Shown: positions 19,462 through 31,011 of the stretch, in pieces | How positions within the stretch are numbered: the stretch's first letter is position 1 | Layout of the letters: each line of letters opens with the position of its first letter | Assembly (NCBI RefSeq): GCF_010668805.1 | Contig: NZ_WUFT01000004.1 | Coordinates: forward strand, 186,001 to 250,000 | Direction: 5' to 3' | DNA length: 64,000 nucleotides | From: Rhizobium phaseoli | Lineage (GTDB): Bacteria; Pseudomonadota; Alphaproteobacteria; Rhizobiales; Rhizobiaceae | Translations under genes and position numbers: made by a program | Notes under the pieces: model-generated | What the model was told of the DNA's origin: nothing | The model's database searches: none | The model's input: the letters and a program-made list of their open reading frames with translations, nothing else

Positions 19462-20345
19462 CGTCAATGCTCTACGATCTTTCCCTTCGCATGGGTTACA
19501 GCTACGACGTGCCGGCCTCCGGCGCCCGCCACATCATGCGCCTGATGCCGCTGTCGCTGACCAACCGGCAACGTCTGGTCGCCGGCTCGATCACCATCTC
19601 GCCAACGCCGGACGAGCAGTCGCATTTCGTCGATTTCTTCGATCATCCCGCCACCTCCTTCATGCTGCGCGCACCGCACGAGACGCTCGACATTCGCATG
19701 CAGGCGCGTGTGCAAGTGGAAAGCCAGCCGATCGCCGCCGATTTCTCGCCATTGCTCGCCGACTTGCCGGAGGAAATATCAGGCATCTGGTCGTTGGCGC
19801 CGGATTCGCCGCACCACTTCCTCGGCGACAGCCCGCGCCTCACCCAAGCCCGCGAGATCAGCGATTATGCCCGAAGCTGCGCCATGCCTGATCTGACGGC
19901 GATGCAGATCGCCCATGCGCTCTGTGCCCGCATCAACGAGGATTTCACCTACGACCCAGAGGCGACGACGGTCGACACGACGCCGCTCGAAGCATTCAGG
20001 TTGAAGCGCGGCGTCTGTCAGGATTTCACCCATATCATGATCCTGGCGCTCAGGAGCCTCGGCATTCCGGCCGGCTACGTCTCCGGTTTCCTGCGCACCA
20101 TCCCGCCGCCCGGCAAGGAAAGGCTGGAAGGGGCCGACGCCATGCACGCCTGGGTGCGGGTCTGGTGCGGCGAGACGATCGGTTGGATCGAGCTCGACCC
20201 GACCAACGACATCCCCGCCGGCACCGACCACATCGTCGTCGCCTACGGCCGGGACTATTCCGACGTCGTTCCCGTCATCGGCGTGTTGAAAAGCTATGGC
20301 GGCCAACGTGCCGTCCAGGCGGTCGATGTCATCCCGTTGAAATAA
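19458..20345 (+). CDS. transglutaminase family protein
   Basis: This is a 295-residue transglutaminase-like cysteine protein, the third member of the ATP-grasp/alpha-E operon. An N-terminal beta domain (LYDLSLRMGYSYDVPASG) precedes the core. The triad is intact: C187 in RGVCQDFTH, H230 in AMHAWVRVW and D247 in ELDPTND. Members of this group are predicted peptidases or transferases that act on the peptide products of the neighbouring ATP-grasp enzyme, although no substrate is established. The GTG start overlaps the preceding stop codon (GTGA), implying coupling; ATG at 19467 is an alternative. No signal peptide is seen, so it should act in the cytoplasm. Confidence 0.92.
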   Translation: MTSMLYDLSLRMGYSYDVPASGARHIMRLMPLSLTNRQRLVAGSITISPTPDEQSHFVDFFDHPATSFMLRAPHETLDIRMQARVQVESQPIAADFSPLLADLPEEISGIWSLAPDSPHHFLGDSPRLTQAREISDYARSCAMPDLTAMQIAHALCARINEDFTYDPEATTVDTTPLEAFRLKRGVCQDFTHIMILALRSLGIPAGYVSGFLRTIPPPGKERLEGADAMHAWVRVWCGETIGWIELDPTNDIPAGTDHIVVAYGRDYSDVVPVIGVLKSYGGQRAVQAVDVIPLK

Positions 20346-20417
20346 TCCCAAAACTGGAAGAATCCGCCGATTCGTTAAAATTCTATTGACGCCGTAAGGA
20401 CAACGGAAAGGAGGAGC

Positions 20418-20453
20418 GTGCCTAATGTCATCCACAGGGTCTATTTCGGGTGA
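20418..20453 (+). other. possible 11-codon leader ORF before the vWA gene
   Basis: A strong ribosome site (AAAGGAGG) at about 20407-20414 lies 36 bases before the start of the vWA gene but at a suitable distance from a GTG at 20418 that opens an 11-codon frame. Its stop (TGA, 20451-20453) overlaps the GTG start of the vWA gene. This could couple translation of the two. It might equally be chance or a small sequence error near the true start. Confidence 0.3.
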
Positions 20454-21694
20454 ACATGATGAGCACCTCTTTTTTGCATCCCTGCCTGCGTCGCATGTTG
20501 AGCGACCGTGGCGGGAATTTCGCTATGATGACGGCGATTTTGCTGCCGGTTCTTTTCGGCGCAGCCGGCATGGCGATCCAGGTGGGCGATATATTGCTCT
20601 CCAAACAGCAACTGCAGGAAGCCGCCGATTCCGCCGCGCTCGCAACCGCGACCGCCCTGGCGAACGGCACGATTCAAACTTCGCAGGCCGAGACCTTCGC
20701 GCGGAATTTCGTCGCCGGACAAATGGCGAATTACCTGCAGAGCGGCGCCGACATCAAGAGCGCGACAGGGGTCGATATCAAGACAACGACATCTGGCAAG
20801 TCGACATCCTACCAGGTTACGGTTTCACCGGGTTACGATCTCACGGTCAATCCACTGATGCAGGCGGTCGGCTTCAAGACGCAGCATCTTTCGACGTCAG
20901 GAACGACGGTCAGCGGACATTCGCAGAGCCAGGGCTCGATCTCCATGTTCCTCGCGCTCGACAAGTCGGGATCGATGGGAGATCCTACCGCAACCGTCAA
21001 CGTGGATGATCCGACGGAATCTTTCACTTATGACTGCAACCCCCACCTCAACAAAAAGGGCACCAAAATAATCTACGACACCTGCACCGGCAGTCGCGCG
21101 CACTATTACAGCAAAATAGAGGCGCTGAAGATCGCCGCAGGCAATCTTTTCAGCCAGCTCAACAACGCCGATCCGAATGCGGAATATGTGCGCACCGGCG
21201 CTGTATCCTATGATCTCGTTGAGTATACGCCGAGTAAGCTCGCTTGGGGAATCACCGCTGTCACGAGCTACGTTAACGCACTTGAATCGGGAGGCGGCAC
21301 GAATTCAAGCGGTGCAGTGAACACGGCTTATACGTCTCTGACCGCCAAGAACGCCGCAGGCAATGACGCGGAAGACGCCGCTCATAAACTCAAGACCGGG
21401 CAGGTGCCCAAGAAGTACATCGTCTTCATGACTGATGGTGATAACAATGACGATAGCCGCGGCGGCCGTTCGTACGATACGCTGACCAAGGCAACGTGCG
21501 ACACGGCCAAATCCAAGGGCATCGAAATTTATACGATCGCCTTCATGGCGCCCGCGGGGGGGCAAACGCTGCTGCATTATTGCGCCTCAGATGACTCCCA
21601 CTATTTCCAGGCGGAAAAAATGGAAGACCTGCTCGCCGCGTTCAAAGCGATCGGAGCGAAGGCCTCTGCTCAGATAACACGTCTGACGAACTGA
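20450..21694 (+). CDS. TadG-like pilus assembly protein with von Willebrand A domain
   Basis: This 414-residue protein has the N-terminal Tad-like membrane anchor (GGNFAMMTAILLPVLFGAAG, then QLQEAADSAALATATALA) found in TadE/TadG proteins. A von Willebrand factor A domain follows from about residue 163. The MIDAS metal site is intact: D171-K-S173-G-S175, with VFMTDGDNNDDS later. Cysteine pairs in the second half may form disulfides outside the membrane. TadG-type proteins help Flp pilus assembly, but no other tad/cpa genes are nearby, so it may be an orphan surface protein. Start choice is uncertain: GTG at 20450 or ATG at 20456 or 20459. A strong terminator follows. Confidence 0.85.
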   Translation: MNMMSTSFLHPCLRRMLSDRGGNFAMMTAILLPVLFGAAGMAIQVGDILLSKQQLQEAADSAALATATALANGTIQTSQAETFARNFVAGQMANYLQSGADIKSATGVDIKTTTSGKSTSYQVTVSPGYDLTVNPLMQAVGFKTQHLSTSGTTVSGHSQSQGSISMFLALDKSGSMGDPTATVNVDDPTESFTYDCNPHLNKKGTKIIYDTCTGSRAHYYSKIEALKIAAGNLFSQLNNADPNAEYVRTGAVSYDLVEYTPSKLAWGITAVTSYVNALESGGGTNSSGAVNTAYTSLTAKNAAGNDAEDAAHKLKTGQVPKKYIVFMTDGDNNDDSRGGRSYDTLTKATCDTAKSKGIEIYTIAFMAPAGGQTLLHYCASDDSHYFQAEKMEDLLAAFKAIGAKASAQITRLTN

Positions 21695-21715
21695 TAAAGG
21701 CCCGGGAAACGGAAA

Positions 21716-21755
21716 ACGAAAAGCCGCGCCGGAACAAACCGGCGCGGCTTTTCGT
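21716..21755 (+). terminator. strong intrinsic terminator after the vWA gene
   Basis: A perfect 17-bp inverted repeat (ACGAAAAGCCGCGCCGG and its complement) with a 6-base AACAAA loop; the 3' arm contains CTTTTCG. It lies 21 bases after the vWA stop codon and isolates the glycogen operon from upstream transcription. Confidence 0.85.
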
Positions 21756-21860
21756 TATCACTATCCCATCCATCTGATCGGGAAAAGCAATTGAAATCAA
21801 TCCCCTCAAACCCCGTGAATATGAAGGTTTCGCAATTTTTTCGTTTGCCTAAATCCTTTG

Positions 21861-21890
21861 TTGCAAGTGCTTAGTAACGATGCATAAACT
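21861..21890 (+). promoter_or_regulatory. possible sigma-70 promoter of the glycogen operon
   Basis: TTGCAA (21861-21866) and TAAACT (21885-21890) are separated by 18 bases in an AT-rich stretch 78 bases before glgP. The match is reasonable but not strong, and no start site can be derived from the sequence. Confidence 0.35.
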
Positions 21891-21967
21891 GTCGTCGGCA
21901 CAAGCGACAAATTGATTGAATCAGGGATAACATCCTGAAACCAAATTAAAATTGGCGAGACCTGACA

Positions 21968-24430
21968 ATGAACACCATTTCCAAGCCAGTTATCCCTTCC
22001 CCCGCCCCGCGCAGCTCGAAGCCGGAAATTCTCGCCGAAGAAATCATCGAACGCCTGACCTACCGCATCGGCAAGGATGCTAAGGTGGCAAAGCCGCATG
22101 ACTGGCTGACGGCGACGATCCTGGTGGTGCGCGACCGGATCATCGACAGGTGGATGGCCTCCACCCGCGAAGTTTACGCGACCGGCGCCAAGCGCGTCTA
22201 TTATCTTTCCCTGGAATTCCTGATCGGCCGCCTGATGCGCGACGCCGTCTCGAATCTCGGGCTGATGGAGGAGGTGCGCGATGCGCTTACCTCGCTCGGG
22301 GTCGACGTCAACGTCATCGCCGGCCTGGAACCGGATGCCGCACTGGGGAATGGCGGTCTCGGCCGTCTCGCCGCCTGTTTCATGGAGAGCATGGCGACGG
22401 TCGACGTCCCGGCTTACGGCTACGGCATCCGCTATGTGCACGGCCTCTTCCGCCAGCAGCTGGCCGACGGCTGGCAGGTGGAGCTGCCGGAAAACTGGCT
22501 CGCCCACGGCAATCCCTGGGAGTTCGAGCGCCGCGAAAGCGCCTATGAAATCGGCTTCGGCGGCGCCGTCGAATTCATCACAACCCATGACGACCAGCCG
22601 CGTTACGTCTGGAAACCGGCCGAACGCGTCATCGCCGCCGCCTTCGACACGCCGGCGGTCGGTTGGCGCGGCAAGCGCGTCAACACCCTGCGCCTCTGGT
22701 CGGCGCAGCCGATCGATCCGATCCTGCTCGATGCCTTCAATGCCGGCGACCACATTGGGGCGCTGCGCGAAAGCAACAAGGCCGAAAGCCTAACCCGGGT
22801 TCTTTATCCTGCCGACGCCACCCCGGCCGGCCAGGAACTGCGCCTGCGCCAGGAATTCTTCTTCTCGTCGGCCTCGCTGCAGGACATCCTGCGCCGTCAT
22901 CTGCAGCAATATGACGATTTCACTTCGCTGCCAGACAAGGTGGCGATCCAGCTGAACGACACCCATCCCGCCGTCTCGGTCGCCGAACTCGTGCGCCTGC
23001 TCTGTGATGTACACGGGATGGATTTCGACCAGGCCTGGGAAATCACCCGCCGGACCTTCTCCTACACCAACCACACGCTTCTGCCGGAAGCGCTGGAAAG
23101 CTGGGCGGTGCCGCTGTTCGAGCGTCTGCTGCCGCGCCACATGCAGATCATCTATGCGATCAATGCCAAGATTTTGATTGACGCCCGCAAGGGCAAAAAC
23201 TTCTCCGATGGGGAAATTCGCTCGATCTCGCTGATCGATGAAAGTGGCGACCGCCGCGTGCGCATGGGCAACCTTGCTTTCGTCGGCTCGCATTCGATCA
23301 ACGGCGTCTCCGCCCTGCACACCGACCTGATGAAGGTCACGGTCTTTGCCGACCTGCACAAACTTTATCCCGACCGCATCAACAACAAGACCAACGGCAT
23401 CACACCGCGCCGCTGGCTGCAGCAGTGCAATCCCGGTCTCACCGGCCTGATCCGCGAGGCGATCGGCGACGATTTCCTCGACGACGCCGAGAAGCTGCGC
23501 CCGCTTGAGGCGCATGCTTCGGATCCGAGCTTCCAGCAGAAGTTCGCAGCGGTAAAGCGGGCGAACAAGGTAGCGCTCTCCAATCTGGTCGCCAGCCGCA
23601 TGGGCGTGAAGCTCGATCCGTCGGCAATGTTCGACATCCAGATCAAACGCATCCATGAATACAAGCGCCAGTTGCTGAACATTATCGAAGCCGTCGCGCT
23701 CTACGACCAGATTCGCTCGCATCCCGAGCTCGACTGGGTGCCGCGTGTCAAACTCTTCGCCGGCAAGGCGGCGCCGAGTTATTATAATGCCAAGCTGATC
23801 ATCAAGCTGATCAACGACGTCGCCCGCACGATCAACAACGATCCGTCGGTGCGCGGCCTGTTGAAGGTCGTCTTCGTGCCGAACTACAATGTCTCGCTCG
23901 CCGAAGTCATGGTTCCGGCCGCCGACCTTTCCGAACAGATCTCGACCGCCGGTATGGAAGCATCCGGTACCGGCAACATGAAGTTCGGTCTCAATGGTGC
24001 GCTGACCATCGGCACGCTCGATGGCGCCAACGTTGAGATGCGCGACAATGTCGGTGAGAACAACATCGTCATCTTCGGCCTCAAGGCCGATGAGGTCTCG
24101 AAGGTGCGCAGTGATGGCCACAATCCCCGGGCCATCATCGAGGGCTCGCGCGAACTCGCCCAGGCGCTCGCCGCCATCGGTTCCGGTGTTTTCTCGCCCG
24201 ATGACCGCAACCGTTACACGGCGCTGATCGACGGCATCTATTCGCACGACTGGTTCATGGTCGCTGCCGATTTCGACGCCTACGCCCAGGCTCAGCGCGA
24301 AGTCGATCAGATCTGGACCGACCAATCCGCCTGGTACACCAAAACGATCAACAACACGGCGCGGATGGGCTGGTTCTCTTCCGACCGTACGATCAGACAA
24401 TATGCAGCCGAAATCTGGAGAGCCGGATGA
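21968..24430 (+). CDS. glgP: glycogen phosphorylase
   Basis: This 820-residue enzyme releases glucose-1-phosphate from the non-reducing ends of glycogen, using phosphate and pyridoxal phosphate. The PLP-binding signature EASGTGNMKFGLNGAL is intact with K672 as the Schiff-base lysine. The N-terminal features YYLSLEFLIGR and NGGLGRLAACFMES, and the phosphate-site sequence KRIHEYKRQ, are all present. Length matches the family. It is the first gene of glgP-glgB-glgC-glgA-pgm-glgX and overlaps glgB by 4 bases. Having the degradation enzyme first in an otherwise synthetic operon is the known arrangement in Agrobacterium and Rhizobium. The ribosome site upstream is weak (GGCGAG). Confidence 0.97.
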   Translation: MNTISKPVIPSPAPRSSKPEILAEEIIERLTYRIGKDAKVAKPHDWLTATILVVRDRIIDRWMASTREVYATGAKRVYYLSLEFLIGRLMRDAVSNLGLMEEVRDALTSLGVDVNVIAGLEPDAALGNGGLGRLAACFMESMATVDVPAYGYGIRYVHGLFRQQLADGWQVELPENWLAHGNPWEFERRESAYEIGFGGAVEFITTHDDQPRYVWKPAERVIAAAFDTPAVGWRGKRVNTLRLWSAQPIDPILLDAFNAGDHIGALRESNKAESLTRVLYPADATPAGQELRLRQEFFFSSASLQDILRRHLQQYDDFTSLPDKVAIQLNDTHPAVSVAELVRLLCDVHGMDFDQAWEITRRTFSYTNHTLLPEALESWAVPLFERLLPRHMQIIYAINAKILIDARKGKNFSDGEIRSISLIDESGDRRVRMGNLAFVGSHSINGVSALHTDLMKVTVFADLHKLYPDRINNKTNGITPRRWLQQCNPGLTGLIREAIGDDFLDDAEKLRPLEAHASDPSFQQKFAAVKRANKVALSNLVASRMGVKLDPSAMFDIQIKRIHEYKRQLLNIIEAVALYDQIRSHPELDWVPRVKLFAGKAAPSYYNAKLIIKLINDVARTINNDPSVRGLLKVVFVPNYNVSLAEVMVPAADLSEQISTAGMEASGTGNMKFGLNGALTIGTLDGANVEMRDNVGENNIVIFGLKADEVSKVRSDGHNPRAIIEGSRELAQALAAIGSGVFSPDDRNRYTALIDGIYSHDWFMVAADFDAYAQAQREVDQIWTDQSAWYTKTINNTARMGWFSSDRTIRQYAAEIWRAG

Positions 24431-26634
24431 AAACGCCGAAAACCGTCCCTGAAGTAAAGCTTTCCTGGGAAATTTCGGCAGATGAAATCGCGGCGATCCT
24501 GGCGGGCTCGCATTCCAATCCCTTTGCCGTATTGGGTGTGCACCAGGCAGGCGATGCCTTCGTTGCCCGGTGTTTCATCCCGGGTGCGGAGGAAGTGACC
24601 GCCATGACGCTTGACGGCGGCGTCATCGGCGAACTGAAACAGCTCCATGCCGACGGCGTCTTCGCCGGCCCGGTTTCCCTCACCAAGCTCCAGCCGGTGC
24701 GTTACCGCGCCAGGCGCGGCGATGCAGAATGGGCTGTCACCGATCCCTACAGCTTCGGTCCGGTGCTCGGGCCGATGGACGATTATTTTGCCCGCCAAGG
24801 CTCACACCTGCGCTTGTTCGACAAGATGGGCGCCCACCTCATCAAGCATGATGGCGCCCAGGGCATCCATTTCGCCGTCTGGGCTCCGAATGCGCAACGC
24901 GTCTCTGTCGTCGGTGATTTCAATAATTGGGATGGCCGCCGCCACGTCATGCGTTTCCGCTCCGATAGCGGCATCTGGGAAATCTTTGCCCCAGACGTAC
25001 CGATCGGCGTTGCCTACAAATTCGAGATCCGCGGCCAGGACGGCGTGCTGCTGCCACTAAAGGCCGATCCCTTCGCCCGCCGCAGCGAGCTCCGACCGAA
25101 GACCGCCTCTATCACAGCCGCCGATCTGGAGCAGGATTGGGAAGACGAAGCTCATCTGAAGCACTGGCGCGAGACCGACAAGCGCCGCCAGCCGATCTCG
25201 ATCTACGAGGTGCATGCCGCCTCCTGGCGGCGCCGGGACGACGGCACGATGCTTTCCTGGGACGAACTCGCCTCCAGCCTCATCCCCTATTGCGACGACA
25301 TGGGCTTCACCCATATCGAATTCCTGCCGATCACCGAGCATCCCTACGACCCCTCCTGGGGTTACCAGACGACAGGCCTCTACGCGCCGACCGCTCGTTT
25401 CGGCGAGCCGGAAGGTTTCGCCCGTTTCGTCAACGGCTGCCACAAGGTCGGCATCGGCGTCATCCTCGACTGGGTGCCGGCGCATTTCCCGACCGACGAG
25501 CACGGCCTCGGCTGGTTCGACGGCACGGCACTCTATGAGCATGAAGATCCGCGCAAGGGCTTCCACCCGGACTGGAGCACGGCGATCTACAATTTCGGCC
25601 GCACCGAGGTCGTGTCCTATCTCGTCAACAACGCGCTCTATTGGGCCGAGAAATTCCATCTCGACGGTCTGCGCGTCGATGCCGTCGCCTCGATGCTCTA
25701 TCTCGATTATTCGCGCAAGCACGGCGAATGGATACCGAACGAATATGGCGGCAACGAAAACCTCGAAGCGGTCCGTTTCCTGCAGGATCTCAACATCCGC
25801 ATCTACGGCAATCATTCCAACGTCATGACCATCGCCGAGGAATCGACCTCCTGGCCGAAGGTCTCGCAGCCGGTCCATGAAGGCGGTCTTGGCTTCGGCT
25901 TCAAGTGGAATATGGGCTTCATGCACGACACGCTGAGCTACATGAGCCGCGACCCCATATACCGCGGACACCATCACAACGAACTCACCTTCGGCCTGCT
26001 TTACGCCTATTCCGAGAACTTCGTTCTGCCGCTCTCGCATGACGAGGTTGTCCATGGCAAAGGCTCGCTGATTGCCAAGATGCCGGGCGATGACTGGCAG
26101 AAATTCGCCAATCTGCGCGCCTACTACGCCTATATGTGGGGCTATCCCGGCAAGAAGCTGCTGTTCATGGGCCAGGAATTCGCTCAGTGGAGCGAGTGGA
26201 GCGAGGAGAAGTCGCTCGATTGGAACCTGCTTCAGTATCGCATGCATGAGGGCATGCGGCGCCTGGTGCGCGATCTCAATTTCACCTATCGCAGCAAGCC
26301 GGCGTTGCATGAGCGTGACTGCGAGGGCGAAGGTTTTGAATGGCTCGTCGCCGACGACCACCAGAATTCCGTCTTTGCCTGGCTGCGCAAGTCGCCGGGC
26401 CAGAAGCCGGTCGCCGTCATCACCAATTTCACCCCCGTCTACCGCGAGAACTACACGATCCGCCTGCCGTCTGCAGGCCGCTGGCGGGAAATCCTGAATA
26501 CCGATGCCGACATCTACGGCGGCAGCGGCAAGGGCAATGGCGGGCGCGTGCAGGCCGTCGATGCCGGCGGCGACATCACCTGCTCGATTACCTTGCCGCC
26601 CTTGGCGACAATCATGCTTGAACCTGAAAATTAG
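24427..26634 (+). CDS. glgB: 1,4-alpha-glucan branching enzyme
   Basis: This 735-residue GH13 enzyme forms alpha-1,6 branches in glycogen. It has an extra N-terminal carbohydrate-binding domain (about 15-110), a CBM48 domain (GIHFAVWAPNAQRVSVVGDF, about 130-230) and a TIM-barrel catalytic domain. The catalytic residues are D418 (GLRVDAVASML), E471 (TIAEESTSWP) and D539 (LPLSHDEVVHGK). Its start overlaps the glgP stop, and 18 bases separate it from glgC. The full-length N terminus places it in the longer branching-enzyme type. Confidence 0.97.
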   Translation: MKTPKTVPEVKLSWEISADEIAAILAGSHSNPFAVLGVHQAGDAFVARCFIPGAEEVTAMTLDGGVIGELKQLHADGVFAGPVSLTKLQPVRYRARRGDAEWAVTDPYSFGPVLGPMDDYFARQGSHLRLFDKMGAHLIKHDGAQGIHFAVWAPNAQRVSVVGDFNNWDGRRHVMRFRSDSGIWEIFAPDVPIGVAYKFEIRGQDGVLLPLKADPFARRSELRPKTASITAADLEQDWEDEAHLKHWRETDKRRQPISIYEVHAASWRRRDDGTMLSWDELASSLIPYCDDMGFTHIEFLPITEHPYDPSWGYQTTGLYAPTARFGEPEGFARFVNGCHKVGIGVILDWVPAHFPTDEHGLGWFDGTALYEHEDPRKGFHPDWSTAIYNFGRTEVVSYLVNNALYWAEKFHLDGLRVDAVASMLYLDYSRKHGEWIPNEYGGNENLEAVRFLQDLNIRIYGNHSNVMTIAEESTSWPKVSQPVHEGGLGFGFKWNMGFMHDTLSYMSRDPIYRGHHHNELTFGLLYAYSENFVLPLSHDEVVHGKGSLIAKMPGDDWQKFANLRAYYAYMWGYPGKKLLFMGQEFAQWSEWSEEKSLDWNLLQYRMHEGMRRLVRDLNFTYRSKPALHERDCEGEGFEWLVADDHQNSVFAWLRKSPGQKPVAVITNFTPVYRENYTIRLPSAGRWREILNTDADIYGGSGKGNGGRVQAVDAGGDITCSITLPPLATIMLEPEN

Positions 26635-26652
26635 TACTGGTGGGAGGAGAAA

Positions 26653-27915
26653 ATGGTAGAAAAGCGCGTTCAGCCACTTGCCCGCGATGCAATGGCTTAT
26701 GTTCTGGCCGGCGGCAGGGGGAGCCGTCTCAAGGAACTCACCGACCGTCGTGCCAAGCCGGCCGTCTATTTCGGCGGTAAGGCCCGCATCATCGATTTCG
26801 CCCTGTCGAATGCCCTGAATTCCGGCATCCGCCGCATCGGGGTTGCCACGCAATACAAGGCGCATTCGCTGATCCGCCACATGCAGCGTGGCTGGAACTT
26901 CTTCCGCCCTGAGCGCAACGAGAGCTTCGACATCCTACCGGCCAGCCAGCGCGTTTCGGAAACGCAGTGGTACGAAGGCACAGCCGACGCCGTCTATCAG
27001 AACATCGACATCATCGAGGATTATGGTGTTGAATACATGGTCATTCTCGCCGGCGACCACGTCTACAAGATGGACTATGAATGGATGCTGCAGCAGCACG
27101 TCGATTCCGGCGCCGACGTCACCATCGGCTGCCTGGAAGTGCCGCGCATGGAGGCGGTGGGCTTCGGCGTCATGCATGTCAACGACAAGGACGAGATCAT
27201 CGCCTTCGTCGAGAAGCCGGCCGATCCGCCGCCCATTCCCGACAAGCCGGATTTCGCCCTCGCCTCGATGGGCATCTATGTCTTCCACACCAAGTTCCTG
27301 CTCGATGCGCTGCGCCGCGATGCCGCCGACCCGAACTCCAGCCGCGACTTCGGCAAGGACATCATCCCCTACATCGTCAAGAACGGTAAGGCGGTCGCCC
27401 ACCGTTTCGCCAAGTCCTGCGTCCGCTCCGATTTCGAGCACGAGCCCTATTGGCGCGATGTCGGCACGATTGACGCCTATTGGCAGGCCAATATCGACCT
27501 GACGGCGATCGTTCCGGAGCTCGACATCTACGACAAGTCCTGGCCGATCTGGACCTATGCCGAAATCACCCCGCCGGCGAAATTCGTCCATGACGACGAG
27601 GATCGCCGCGGCTCGGCCACCTCCTCCGTTGTCTCAGGCGACTGCATCATCTCCGGCGCCAGCCTCAACAACAGCCTGCTCTTTACCGGTGTCAGGGCCA
27701 ATTCCTTCTCCAAATTGGAAGGAGCGGTCATCCTGCCGAACGTGAAGATCGGGCGGCGGGCGCAGCTCAAGGATGTGGTGATCGACCATGGTGTCGTCAT
27801 TCCGGAAGGCTTGGTCGTCGGTGAAGATCCCAAACTCGATGCCAAACGTTTCCGGCGGACGGAAAGCGGCATCTGCCTGATCACCCAACCGATGATCGAC
27901 AAGCTGGATATCTGA
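26653..27915 (+). CDS. glgC: glucose-1-phosphate adenylyltransferase
   Basis: This 420-residue enzyme makes ADP-glucose from ATP and glucose-1-phosphate, the committed and allosterically controlled step of glycogen synthesis. The nucleotide-binding signature [16 protein letters not shown] lies at the N terminus, followed by [18 protein letters not shown]. The active-site aspartate lies in [12 protein letters not shown] and the sugar-phosphate lysine in [12 protein letters not shown]. The C-terminal half is a left-handed beta-helix with hexapeptide-like turns. A good ribosome site (GGGAGGAG) precedes the ATG. Confidence 0.97.
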   Translation: MVEKRVQPLARDAMAYVLAGGRGSRLKELTDRRAKPAVYFGGKARIIDFALSNALNSGIRRIGVATQYKAHSLIRHMQRGWNFFRPERNESFDILPASQRVSETQWYEGTADAVYQNIDIIEDYGVEYMVILAGDHVYKMDYEWMLQQHVDSGADVTIGCLEVPRMEAVGFGVMHVNDKDEIIAFVEKPADPPPIPDKPDFALASMGIYVFHTKFLLDALRRDAADPNSSRDFGKDIIPYIVKNGKAVAHRFAKSCVRSDFEHEPYWRDVGTIDAYWQANIDLTAIVPELDIYDKSWPIWTYAEITPPAKFVHDDEDRRGSATSSVVSGDCIISGASLNNSLLFTGVRANSFSKLEGAVILPNVKIGRRAQLKDVVIDHGVVIPEGLVVGEDPKLDAKRFRRTESGICLITQPMIDKLDI

Positions 27916-27918
27916 CTT

Positions 27919-29361
27919 ATGAAAGTTCTTTCGGTTTCATCCGAAGTCTTCCCTTTGATCAAGACAGGGGGCCTGGCCGATGTGTCAGGCGCCCTGCCGA
28001 TTGCTCTCCAAGCCTTCGAAGTCGAGACCAAGACCCTTCTGCCCGGCTATCCCGCCGTCTTGAAGGTCATTCGCGACCCGGTCGTCAGGCTCGAACTCCC
28101 CGACCTGCTCGGTGAGCCGGCGACCGTACTTGAGGTCCAGCACGAGGGCCTCGATCTGCTCATCCTCGATGCGCCTGCCTATTACGACAGGCCGGGCGGC
28201 CCCTATGTCGATCCGCTCGGCAAGGACTATCCCGACAACTGGCGGCGTTTCGCCGCCCTGTCGCTCGCCGCCTCCGAGATCGCCGCCGGCCTGCTGCCCG
28301 GCTGGCGGCCGGATCTGGTCCACACCCACGACTGGCAGGCGGCGCTAACCTCGGTCTACATGCGCTATTATCCGACGCCGGAATTGCCGAGCGTGCTGAC
28401 CATCCACAACATCGCCTTCCAGGGCCAGTTCGGCTCCGAGATCTTTCCCGGCCTGCGCCTTCCCGCCCATGCTTTCGCCACCGACAGCATCGAATATTAC
28501 GGCACTGTCGGCTTCCTCAAGGGCGGCCTGCAGACCGCCCATGCGATCACGACGGTCAGCCCGACCTATGCCGACGAGATTTTGACGCCGGAATTCGGCA
28601 TGGGGCTCGAGGGCGTCATTGCCAGCCACATCGACAATCTGCACGGCATCGTCAACGGCATCGACACCGACGTCTGGAACCCGGCGACCGATCCCGTCGT
28701 CCACACCCATTATGGCGCAACGACGCTGAAGAACCGCGAGGAGAACCGTCGCTCCATTGCCGAATTCTTCCATCTCGACAATGACAACGCTCCGATCTTC
28801 TGCGTCATCAGCCGCCTCACCTGGCAGAAGGGCATGGATATCGTCGCCAACGTCGCCGACGAGATTGTTGCCATGGGCGGCAAGCTCGTCGTGCTCGGCT
28901 CCGGCGAAGCGGCACTTGAAGGCGCCTTGCTGGCCGCCGCCGCCCGCCATCCTGGCCGCATCGGCGTCTCGATCGGCTACAACGAGCCGATGTCGCATCT
29001 GATGCAAGCCGGCTGCGACGCGATCATCATCCCTTCGCGCTTCGAACCCTGCGGCCTGACCCAGCTTTACGGCCTGCGTTATGGCTGCGTGCCGATTGTC
29101 GCCCGCACCGGCGGACTGAACGACACGGTGATCGACGCCAATCACGCCGCACTTGCGGCGAAAGTGGCAACGGGCATACAATTCTCACCCGTGACGGAAA
29201 CGGGCATGCTACAGGCAATCCGCCGTGCGATGCATTTTTATGCGGACCGAAAACTCTGGACCCAATTGCAAAAGCAAGGCATGAAATCGGATGTCTCTTG
29301 GGAGAAGAGCGCCGAACGCTACGCTGCCCTCTATTCAAGCCTCGTCTCGAAAGGCATGTGA
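27919..29361 (+). CDS. glgA: glycogen synthase
   Basis: This 480-residue GT5 glycosyltransferase transfers glucose from ADP-glucose to the growing alpha-1,4 chain. The ADP-glucose-binding motif KTGGLADV is at residues 15-22. The C-terminal signature [17 protein letters not shown] contains the conserved catalytic Glu and the loop around it, followed by [11 protein letters not shown]. Length and both Rossmann lobes match bacterial GlgA. Only 3 bases separate it from glgC, so the two are probably translated together. Confidence 0.97.
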   Translation: MKVLSVSSEVFPLIKTGGLADVSGALPIALQAFEVETKTLLPGYPAVLKVIRDPVVRLELPDLLGEPATVLEVQHEGLDLLILDAPAYYDRPGGPYVDPLGKDYPDNWRRFAALSLAASEIAAGLLPGWRPDLVHTHDWQAALTSVYMRYYPTPELPSVLTIHNIAFQGQFGSEIFPGLRLPAHAFATDSIEYYGTVGFLKGGLQTAHAITTVSPTYADEILTPEFGMGLEGVIASHIDNLHGIVNGIDTDVWNPATDPVVHTHYGATTLKNREENRRSIAEFFHLDNDNAPIFCVISRLTWQKGMDIVANVADEIVAMGGKLVVLGSGEAALEGALLAAAARHPGRIGVSIGYNEPMSHLMQAGCDAIIIPSRFEPCGLTQLYGLRYGCVPIVARTGGLNDTVIDANHAALAAKVATGIQFSPVTETGMLQAIRRAMHFYADRKLWTQLQKQGMKSDVSWEKSAERYAALYSSLVSKGM

Positions 29362-30999
<1,638 letters not shown>

Positions 31000-31011
31000 T
31001 CCGGGGGGAAC

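Noticed and set aside
25057..26880. 607-codon open frame on the minus strand opposite glgB
   Set aside because: Shadow of glgB and the beginning of glgC; no ribosome site or domain.
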